Source: a bacterium (GTDB lineage Bacteria; Cyanobacteriota; Vampirovibrionia; Gastranaerophilales; Gastranaerophilaceae). Taken from it: a DNA stretch of 24,279 nucleotides. The notes under the pieces were generated by a model. That model ran no database searches, was not told the origin of the DNA, and was given only the letters and a program-made list of their open reading frames with translations. Numbering within the stretch: the first letter of the stretch is position 1; each line of letters opens with the position of its first letter. Location of the stretch: the NCBI GenBank assembly GCA_017995595.1, contig JAGOIO010000002.1, forward strand, positions 1 through 24,279, given 5' to 3'. Shown here piece after piece: positions 8,004 to 13,852 of this stretch. A program made the position numbers and the translations under genes.

Positions 8004-8804
8004 ATGAAATTTTTTGTAAATAGTAATAAAAAAACATCTTCGCAAAAAGCTTTTACTCTGGCAGAAGCAATGATATGTTTTGTTGTTATTTCAATAATTG
8101 CAGTCTTTTGGATTGGTATAATGCGGTCTAATAAGGCTTTTAATGTAAGAATGATGTATTATGCAACGCTAAAAAATCTTGGAGACGTTGCTCAAAATAT
8201 GGTTGTTGATGGTTATGTCAGTGGAGGAACAAGGGTCTTTGAATTGCCTACTGCAGGCTTTTGTGCTTCTATAACTCAATATTTGAACGTGGTTGGAACA
8301 ACTACGTGTGCAAATACTGCGACAACCGCAAATTTCGTGAAAGGTGGAAATCCTCAACCGAGCTTTACGCTTTCAAATGGCTCTGTCTTTTATAATGTAA
8401 ATTCTTACAATGCAACAAAAAAATATTACGATGTATTTGTAGATGTAAATGGAAATGATGGTGATCATGTTTTTAATCAAGATGTGTTCGAATTTTATAT
8501 AACTTTGTCAGGACATGTTTATCCTGCAACAACAACGTATGCTGTTGCTGCAAATAATATAACTTTTCTATCTGCTGGTGTAACTCACAGAAATGCGACA
8601 ACTGCTGATCGTGAATATGTTGCCGGCTCTGAAAATAAATCTTATATGTCTGCACTTTGTGCTTCTAATACGGTTGAAGATGCCTTATATTCAACATTAT
8701 GTACATCTTATGGCTTGTCAAAAGATACAACTAATTGTTCTCAGGGAACAAGTGGCAATACATGTAAAATCAAGGTACATCAGCCTGGATATGAACATAA
8801 TTAA
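8004..8804 (+). CDS. Type IV pilin-like / pseudopilin protein
   Basis: 266 residues with a prepilin leader: a basic stretch, then the cleavage context KA/FTLAEA with cleavage expected between A16 and F17 and the required glutamate at mature position 5. A hydrophobic helix follows (AMICFVVISIIAVFWIGIM). Known prepilins are cleaved and N-methylated by PilD-type peptidase and assembled into pili or secretion pseudopili. The C-terminal half has several cysteines (one cluster at the end, probably disulfides) and a VDVNGNDG...DVFEFYI motif that resembles the DINGFKG...GKDIF motif in the second prepilin of this window. It has its own promoter and terminator. No assembly genes are adjacent. Confidence 0.85.
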   Translation: MKFFVNSNKKTSSQKAFTLAEAMICFVVISIIAVFWIGIMRSNKAFNVRMMYYATLKNLGDVAQNMVVDGYVSGGTRVFELPTAGFCASITQYLNVVGTTTCANTATTANFVKGGNPQPSFTLSNGSVFYNVNSYNATKKYYDVFVDVNGNDGDHVFNQDVFEFYITLSGHVYPATTTYAVAANNITFLSAGVTHRNATTADREYVAGSENKSYMSALCASNTVEDALYSTLCTSYGLSKDTTNCSQGTSGNTCKIKVHQPGYEHN

Positions 8805-8820
8805 AAAAAATACCACTTTA

Positions 8821-8852
8821 AAAGCCTCAAGATAATATCTTGAGGCTTTTTT
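8821..8852 (+). terminator. Rho-independent terminator after the pilin-like gene
   Basis: Perfect 12-bp stem, AAAGCCTCAAGA (8821-8832) with TCTTGAGGCTTT (8838-8849), five-base loop TAATA, and a run of T to 8852. Confidence 0.93.
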
Positions 8853-8939
8853 GTATTGTTGAAATATTAAGCTTTGTAACATTGGAAAATAAAAAGCTAA
8901 AGTTTTTGTAGAAAAAAGCCGAAGATTATAAAGTCAAAA

Positions 8940-8977
8940 GGATATGTGAATCGTTTCCAAGGGGATATGTGAAACGT
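8940..8977. repeat. Pair of 15-bp direct repeats with a 23-bp period
   Basis: GGATATGTGAATCGT (8940-8954) and GGATATGTGAAACGT (8963-8977) differ at one position. They lie in the otherwise empty stretch between the terminator at 8852 and the small ORF at 9030. A two-turn period suits tandem binding of one regulator on the same DNA face. Nothing else recognisable is seen in 8853-9029. Confidence 0.6.
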
Positions 8978-9029
8978 CGGAAGTTAATTAAAGTGAGTAA
9001 AAGTTAATACACAATTAGGGGTGCATAAC

Positions 9030-9170
9030 ATGTTGTATGATATAGAAGATGAAGATATCGTCAAAGAAATAAGAGATTTAGTAAAAGATATAGACGGAGT
9101 AAAGGAGAAAGTTGATGTCTATACTGATTTAGTAAAACAAATATTCTTATCAGGTTCAGATAAAAACTAG
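9030..9170 (+). CDS. Small acidic protein of unknown function (46 residues)
   Basis: ATG at 9030 follows an AGGGGTG ribosome binding site at good spacing (about seven bases). The 46 codons end at TAG. The product begins MLYDIEDEDIVKEIRDLVKD and is charged, with hydrophobic residues spaced as in an amphipathic helix or short coiled coil; no cysteine or membrane segment. No family is recognised. It could be a small regulator or the remnant of a longer gene. Confidence rests on the ribosome binding site and plausible residue composition only. Confidence 0.5.
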   Translation: MLYDIEDEDIVKEIRDLVKDIDGVKEKVDVYTDLVKQIFLSGSDKN

Positions 9171-9216
9171 ATAAATATATATTTTGCATGAAAAGTATCA
9201 GGTAAAGGTCGAGGTC

Positions 9217-10305
9217 TTATGCAAAATGTTTTACAACAAGATATATCTTCATTAATGTAAAATAAGTAGTCGCAGATATAATCATACATACAGGAATTGT
9301 GAAAATCCAAGCAAGAACGATTTTCTTAAAGATTCCCCATTTAACAGCAGAAGCTTTAGCCATACTTCCGACACCTACAATGGCTGTAGATATAATGTGA
9401 GTTGTACTAACAGGGAAGCCTAAGTGTGCTGCAGTAAAGATTATACTTGCAGAAGCCAGTTCAACAGAAAATCCATGGATAGGTTTCATTTTTACGACTT
9501 TAGAACTCATTGTTCTTATTATTTTCCACCCTCCGGTCATAGTTCCGCAAGCCATAGTTGCAGCACAAGTAATTATTACCCAAGTTGGAATGTAAAAAGA
9601 TTTTTCTTTTAAAACACCAAAGCTTAGAAGAGACAATGTAATTATACCCATTGTCATTTGTGCATCATTTGTACCGTGGCTGAAAGCAAGAAATCCTGAA
9701 GAAAATAATTGTAATTTTCTAAAAACTCTGTTTAATGTTTCAGGTCTTATTTTGTAGAATATTTTTAATAAAACAAGTATTACTAAGAAACCAACAACAA
9801 AACCTAAAATAGGTGAAGTTATCATTGGAATTATGATTTTATAATAAATATTGTGCATATTTATAACGCTTAATGCCGGGTGTGAAATATGGCAAGAAGG
9901 TAAACTTATTATCAATTCATAGTGCTTACCCAAATGATAGCATTTGTGAGCAATAGCTGCACCTAACAGTCCGCCAATCAGTGAATGTGAAGAACTTGAA
10001 GGTAGTCCTAAAATCCAAGTAAACAAGTTCCAAAAAACAGCACCGATTAATGCACAAAGGATTACGAATTGTGTAACAGAACCTGCTGAAACCATTCCTG
10101 AACCTATTGTTTGTGCAACGTGAGTGCCAAAAAATGCTCCCGCAAAATTTAAGCAAGCTGCAAAAACGATTGCTCTTCTCGGACTTAATGCTTTCGTGGA
10201 AACAACTGTAGAAATAGCGTTTGCCGAATCATGAAATCCGTTTATGTATTCAAATATGTAAGATGTTATTAGTACTAAACTAAGTAATGCTATTGCTATT
10301 CCCAT
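9217..10305 (-). CDS. pit: PiT-family inorganic phosphate transporter
   Basis: 362-residue multi-pass membrane protein of the PHO4/PiT family, which imports phosphate with a cation. Both halves carry the family signature: GFHDSANAIS (23-32) and SHGTNDAQMTMG (209-220), part of the inverted repeat of the fold. Further hallmarks are the small-residue motifs LPSSSSHSLIGG (101-112) and GFPVSTTHIISTAIVGVG near the C-terminus. About ten hydrophobic segments are visible. Its ATG is two bases after the stop of the PhoU-like gene, with no clear ribosome binding site, so it is likely translated by coupling. No terminator is obvious after it. Confidence 0.95.
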   Translation of the reverse strand: MGIAIALLSLVLITSYIFEYINGFHDSANAISTVVSTKALSPRRAIVFAACLNFAGAFFGTHVAQTIGSGMVSAGSVTQFVILCALIGAVFWNLFTWILGLPSSSSHSLIGGLLGAAIAHKCYHLGKHYELIISLPSCHISHPALSVINMHNIYYKIIIPMITSPILGFVVGFLVILVLLKIFYKIRPETLNRVFRKLQLFSSGFLAFSHGTNDAQMTMGIITLSLLSFGVLKEKSFYIPTWVIITCAATMACGTMTGGWKIIRTMSSKVVKMKPIHGFSVELASASIIFTAAHLGFPVSTTHIISTAIVGVGSMAKASAVKWGIFKKIVLAWIFTIPVCMIISATTYFTLMKIYLVVKHFA

Positions 10306-10307
10306 AA

Positions 10308-10946
10308 TTAATTATTCTTTAATGCTATGTTCAAAATCGAGTCTGATACGCTGTAACATCTGTCCAACGCCCGTTCTAAGTCTTTATAAATGTCTCGAAG
10401 CTTAATAACTTCAATGGCTTCAAATTGTCCGGAAAATAACTTATCCATTGCTTTAAATAATATTCCGTCGCCAAAAGCTTCAATTTCTTTCATCGCATCT
10501 CTGCTGATTGTAATTTCGTCTGTTTTTGAAATCGTTTTTAAAAGTCCTACAATTTCCATCAACTCAGTTGTTGCACTGATTATAATTTTTGACTGTTGTA
10601 GCATTTCATCTGTTATAGTGGCAAGTCTGTAAACATTAACATTCATAAAGGCTTTTGTTATTTTTTTTGTTATGCTATTTAACAGAATTGCAAGTTCTTG
10701 TATATCTTCTCTATCAATAGGAGTTATAAAAGTGCTGTTTAAAAGCCCTATAGTTTCTCTTTCATAATCAGAACCTCTATGTTTTAACGTTTTTGCTTTA
10801 ACAACTAAATCTTCATTCATACCTTCTGTCAATGCTTTATTAAATAGCTTTGCAGCATCATTACAGTTTTTTGCGGCATTTTCAAAGCAATCGTAAAAGA
10901 CTTTATTTTCTGGTGGCAACAATTTTTCTAAAAATTTGAATTTCAA
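10308..10946 (-). CDS. DUF47 / PhoU-like phosphate transport regulator
   Basis: 212-residue all-helical cytoplasmic protein of the DUF47 (PhoU-like) family, normally paired with PiT transporters and thought to modulate them. It starts MKFKFLEKLLPPENKVFYDCFENAA and has the family's repeated helices with EAFGDGILFKAMDKLFSG and LKDIYKDLERALDRCYSVSD-like segments. The start is TTG with GGAG eight bases upstream, a clear ribosome binding site that decides the start. It is first in a two-gene operon with the transporter. The assignment rests on both sequence pattern and neighbour. Confidence 0.9.
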   Translation of the reverse strand: MKFKFLEKLLPPENKVFYDCFENAAKNCNDAAKLFNKALTEGMNEDLVVKAKTLKHRGSDYERETIGLLNSTFITPIDREDIQELAILLNSITKKITKAFMNVNVYRLATITDEMLQQSKIIISATTELMEIVGLLKTISKTDEITISRDAMKEIEAFGDGILFKAMDKLFSGQFEAIEVIKLRDIYKDLERALDRCYSVSDSILNIALKNN

Positions 10947-11032
10947 AATCTTAACTCCGTTTTCTATACAAGTTCATAATAAACGAAAAAAATTTCAATG
11001 TAAAATCAAAAAATAAAAATTGTTACATGAAA

Positions 11033-11063
11033 AAAAAGAGCCTGATATTATCAGGCTCTTTTT
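11033..11063 (-). terminator. Rho-independent terminator of the NifX-type fusion gene
   Basis: AAAAAGAGCCTGA (11033-11045) pairs with TCAGGCTCTTTTT (11051-11063) around the loop TATTA. The A/T tracts on both sides give a U-run in either direction. It lies eight bases after the stop of the minus-strand gene at 11071. Confidence 0.88.
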
Positions 11064-11070
11064 TAAAATT

Positions 11071-11688
11071 TTAGTGGTGGCAACCTTCGCCGTGATGTTG
11101 GCAGTGGTGATGTTCTCCACCACAAGTATTTTCACCTGTTTCCAAATTCTGTGATAAATATTTTTGAACAAGCGTTTTTATTTCAAGTTCAGGGCACCCA
11201 AGAACAACTGAAACTCCATTTTGTGAGAATATACCAATAGGTCGTCCTCCCATTCCACCAGCAAGAACAATATTTGTTCCCTGTTCAGAAATCCAACTTG
11301 CGGATTGGCAAGATATTCCTTCTTCCGGTACCATTGAGTCAAGACTTAAAATTTCTTTTGTATCTGTGTTTACTTCTGCAAATGTAAAAGATTCACATTG
11401 TCCAAAATGTGAACATAATTTGCCGTCTTTTGTCGGAATCGCAATTTTCATAATTTCTCCTTTTTTTCTATCAATATTATTTTGTAATAATATTGCACTC
11501 TCAAGTGCTTCTGTTTCCGTAATTTCGTATTTCTTTGCAAAAATCTTTAATATGTTCAAAATGTTTTCATTTATTCTTCGATTAAATGAAACTTTATTTG
11601 AACAAGTTCTTTTTCTTCCTGAAAATGGGCGTTTCCCGCCCCAATTATTTTTTTTGCAACAATTATTCTTTGGACAGTTTTCTTCCAT
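11071..11688 (-). CDS. Ribbon-helix-helix-like N-terminus fused to a dinitrogenase iron-molybdenum cofactor (NifX/NifB-C type) domain
   Basis: 205 residues in three parts. Residues 1-30 are basic with four cysteines. Residues ~33-70 (KVSFNRRINENILNILKIF, then TETEALESAIL) look like a ribbon-helix-helix DNA-binding unit. Residues 80-~178 are a DiNase_FeMo-co domain (MKIAIPTKDG, SHFGQCESFTF, GGMGGRPIGIF), a fold that binds iron-sulfur or iron-molybdenum clusters in NifX and is common in non-nitrogen-fixing bacteria. The tail is rich in His and Cys (GGEHHHCQHHGEGCHH), a probable metal site. The ATG of codon 80 (11451) has its own AAGGAG ribosome binding site, so a shorter 126-residue product is likely. 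No nif genes are nearby. Domain calls: second firm, first tentative. Confidence 0.82.
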   Translation of the reverse strand: MEENCPKNNCCKKNNWGGKRPFSGRKRTCSNKVSFNRRINENILNILKIFAKKYEITETEALESAILLQNNIDRKKGEIMKIAIPTKDGKLCSHFGQCESFTFAEVNTDTKEILSLDSMVPEEGISCQSASWISEQGTNIVLAGGMGGRPIGIFSQNGVSVVLGCPELEIKTLVQKYLSQNLETGENTCGGEHHHCQHHGEGCHH

Positions 11689-11705
11689 AATTTCTCCTAC
11701 TAAAT

Positions 11706-11749
11706 AGTATAATCTTCAATTTTGATTTTGTCAATACAAAATCAAAATT
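11706..11749 (-). promoter_or_regulatory. Sigma-70 promoter with a palindromic operator covering the -35 box
   Basis: On the minus strand TTGACA (11734-11729), 17 bases, TATACT (11711-11706) form a near-consensus promoter for the gene starting at 11688. A perfect palindrome with 14-bp arms (11718-11731 and 11736-11749, four-base centre CAAT) spans the -35 box and enters the spacer. Each arm reads AATTTTGATTTTGT. A protein bound here would block RNA polymerase, so repression is the natural inference; the gene's own ribbon-helix-helix-like domain is a candidate. Confidence 0.7.
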
Positions 11750-11786
11750 TTGTGTAAAATATTTGAAACACCACACAAAAGAGCAG

Positions 11787-11815
11787 TTGAAAACCCAAAA
11801 AACATGTGTTAAAAT
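11787..11815 (+). promoter_or_regulatory. Sigma-70 promoter of the structured RNA gene
   Basis: TTGAAA (11787-11792), a 17-base spacer and TAAAAT (11810-11815). Predicted transcription start is at about 11822, exactly where the outer stem of the RNA begins. Confidence 0.65.
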
Positions 11816-11821
11816 AATAAT

Positions 11822-11997
11822 ACCTTGCATGGGTGTCAATTTTGTTCCTACATTTATTATAAGAGGGAGAGGGACTCCAATGGTTTTGAAGTAAACCCAC
11901 CGATTGAAAAATCGCCAGTGGGAAACGGAGTAAATCAGGGACCTCACCCACCTGCGAGACTCCGCAGGCAACAAAATCCACTTATGCAGGGTTTTTT
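11822..11997 (+). ncRNA. ssrS: Structured non-coding RNA, probable 6S RNA
   Basis: About 176 bases, visibly GC-richer than its surroundings, with its own promoter and a terminal T-run. The ends pair in a long closing stem: CCTTGCATGGGTG (11823-11835) with CACTTATGCAGGG (11979-11991), including G-U pairs, then ATTTTGTT (11839-11846) with AACAAAAT (11970-11977). Inside is an unpaired 5' strand (about 11849-11864) facing a 3' strand that holds a small hairpin, CCTGCG (11951-11956) with CGCAGG (11963-11968). Beyond this lies a terminal arm: GGGAGAGG with CCTCACCC (one mismatch), ACTCC with GGAGT, and CCCACCGATT/AATCG..GTGGG closed by a GAAA loop. Closing stem, central bubble with 3' hairpin and terminal stem is the 6S RNA plan, and the length fits. 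No long ORF is present. Sequence identity to known 6S RNAs was not checked. Confidence 0.65.
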
Positions 11998-12011
11998 ATT
12001 TGTAATTTCTT

Positions 12012-12263
12012 TTATTCTTCAAAAGTTATGGCACTATCTTCATCTTTTGTTGCCATTTCAAGCAGAATATATGTCATATAAGCACCAAGGGCAACAGCTT
12101 TTGGGTCAAGACTTGTATTATTTGCAGCTTCAATAATTGCGGTATTTATTTCAGGATTTTCCTCTTTCAGGTAGTGAATCATTTTTTTTCGCCACCCTTG
12201 TACATCTTGAAAAATTTCAGCAAATGCAAGTGATGAGTGTTCTTCGGTTATAATTGGTAACAT
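12012..12263 (-). CDS. Small protein of unknown function (83 residues)
   Basis: The ATG at 12263 is chosen because GGAG lies just upstream; the frame is open further to 12308, but without a comparable site. The product starts MLPIITEEHSSLAFAEIFQD and is acidic and probably helical, with a hydrophobic segment (AVALGAYMTYILLEMA) too short to be sure of membrane insertion. No family is recognised. It is convergent with the structured RNA, ending 15 bases past that RNA's terminator. Confidence 0.65.
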   Translation of the reverse strand: MLPIITEEHSSLAFAEIFQDVQGWRKKMIHYLKEENPEINTAIIEAANNTSLDPKAVALGAYMTYILLEMATKDEDSAITFEE

Positions 12264-12435
12264 ATTTTCTCCAAATAAATTAAATCTATATATCAAATTG
12301 TATATCAAAAAATATATATATTAAGTTTGTTACTTGTTTTGTAAAGTATTTTTAACGAAATAATTAAAATTTATCAATATTTAAAGGAGTAGATACTTTA
12401 TATATATACGAGAGATATTCTATAGAGAGGTAAAC

Positions 12436-13431
12436 ATGGGAAATCCGCAAATAAAATTTTTAGGTATTATACATTCTCAAAGCGATGCAAAGACGGAAGC
12501 TAATACAAAGCAGGAGCAGGCAAAAGAAGTTTCAAATGCTTATTCAAGCAATCCTATGGAAGTTTCAAAGTCTGAGATTGCGGAAAATTCTGTATTTGGG
12601 CAAAATTCATTTAATCAAGAAAATTTGTTGGGCTTGGCTATAGAACGCCATGTTGCACCTGCAGAAAAAGATGCTGTTCCTGAAATAAGAGTTCCATTGA
12701 GCCCTGATATACTTCAATCTGAAAAGTTGAAAAACTCTGATAAAAGTAAGACAGTTGCAGTTAGCCGAGAAAGTGTTGCGGAGCAAACCGGTTTTAGTCG
12801 TGAGTTTGTTGACCATGTAATTGAGATGGAAGGGTTTGAACACGATGTCTATAAAGATTCAAACGGATTTAAAACCATAGGTATTGGTCATAACATTGAT
12901 GCTGATCCAAAATATAAATATGGAAAGCATATTTCTGATATTCAGGCATATACATTATTAAAAAATGATTTACTTGATGCAAAAGAAAAGTTAGGAGAAA
13001 TGGTTGATACTTCAAAGCTTTCAAGAGGTCAACAACAAGCTTTAGTTGATTTAATGTTTAATGTAGGTCAAAAGTCATTAGCTAAATCAAATTTAATAAA
13101 GGATATAAATGAAGGTCATTTGGATAAGGCTGTTTCAGAGTTCAATTATGTATGTACAAATGGTTCAAAAGTTAATACTCATCTTTGTGAACGCAGAATT
13201 GTAAATTTACGAGATTTTTCTGATGGCATGGAAGATAAAAAGCCTGTATATGATGCGATGAAAACTTTATATAATAAGGCACAAGGTGCATACGACGAAA
13301 AATTGAAATCAGCAAAATCAAAACAAGAAAAAATGAGAATTTTAAAAGACAAATCTGATTATAACAAGAGATTAGGTTTATTAATAGATAGTTGTAAACC
13401 TAATATGAACGGATATGTTAGCGAAGCTTAG
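12436..13431 (+). CDS. GH24 (T4-type) lysozyme with a long disordered N-terminus
   Basis: 331 residues. Residues ~120-260 form a glycoside hydrolase 24 lysozyme domain that cleaves the glycan strands of peptidoglycan. The catalytic triad matches T4 lysozyme in spacing: E132 (MEGF), D141 (YKDSNG) and T147 (KTIGIGH). The conserved QQQALVDLMFNVG segment follows. The first ~115 residues are rich in Glu, Lys, Ser and Asn and appear disordered; there is no signal peptide or anchor. The last ~70 residues are lysine-rich and helical. GAGAGG lies five bases before the ATG. No phage structural, holin or integrase genes are nearby, so it may be a domesticated endolysin or cell-wall remodelling enzyme. 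Confidence 0.88.
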   Translation: MGNPQIKFLGIIHSQSDAKTEANTKQEQAKEVSNAYSSNPMEVSKSEIAENSVFGQNSFNQENLLGLAIERHVAPAEKDAVPEIRVPLSPDILQSEKLKNSDKSKTVAVSRESVAEQTGFSREFVDHVIEMEGFEHDVYKDSNGFKTIGIGHNIDADPKYKYGKHISDIQAYTLLKNDLLDAKEKLGEMVDTSKLSRGQQQALVDLMFNVGQKSLAKSNLIKDINEGHLDKAVSEFNYVCTNGSKVNTHLCERRIVNLRDFSDGMEDKKPVYDAMKTLYNKAQGAYDEKLKSAKSKQEKMRILKDKSDYNKRLGLLIDSCKPNMNGYVSEA

Positions 13432-13495
13432 TTATTTATTTTAACTATTTCGTTACATTTAGACAAATCTGTAGAATTATAGTTAAATATAAAAT

Positions 13496-13840
13496 ATGAC
13501 AGATGAGTTTAATAAAAAAATTATAAATATATTTGAAAAGCATAAAAATTCTTTGCCGTTAGGTAGTGATGAAAAGATAAAATTTTTTGCCGGTTTTCAT
13601 TATGTAAAGTTAGGTAGAGATTCAAACGGTAAAAAATTTCAGGCTGAGAAGTTATTGAAATATGCTGATAAATGTTCATATATAGTAAGGGTTATGAGAA
13701 AAATTGACGGTGAAATTTTCTTGTATAATTATGAAGTTTCTAATGATAAATTATTTATATTTATGAGAGCATTTGAAAATAATACTTTAAATGGTACAAT
13801 AATTGAGATTGAAAAGTATATGCCTGAAGATTTGGCATAA
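13496..13840 (+). CDS. Small protein of unknown function (114 residues)
   Basis: Lysine-rich cytoplasmic protein with mixed helix and strand pattern; it contains FFAGFHYVKLGRDSNGKKF and later strands around IVRVMRKIDGEIFLYNYEV. No signal peptide, cysteine motif or recognisable family. No ribosome binding site precedes the ATG; a weak TAGACA/TTAAAT promoter (13460-13465 and 13483-13488, 17-base spacer) would start transcription at about the ATG, so the message may be leaderless. It ends 12 bases before the radical SAM gene and could be cotranscribed with it. Confidence 0.65.
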   Translation: MTDEFNKKIINIFEKHKNSLPLGSDEKIKFFAGFHYVKLGRDSNGKKFQAEKLLKYADKCSYIVRVMRKIDGEIFLYNYEVSNDKLFIFMRAFENNTLNGTIIEIEKYMPEDLA

Positions 13841-13852
13841 CCACGTAATAAT

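Noticed and set aside
11822..11997. Cobalamin riboswitch, tmRNA, SRP RNA or RNase P RNA as identity of the structured RNA
   Set aside because: No B12-box context or downstream plus-strand gene, no tRNA-like end, no SRP domain IV tetraloop motif and no RNase P core sequences were seen; size and architecture fit 6S better.
11663..12136. ORFs across the structured RNA region on both strands
   Set aside because: The segment has its own promoter, long-range base pairing and terminator; the translations show no family pattern or start signals.
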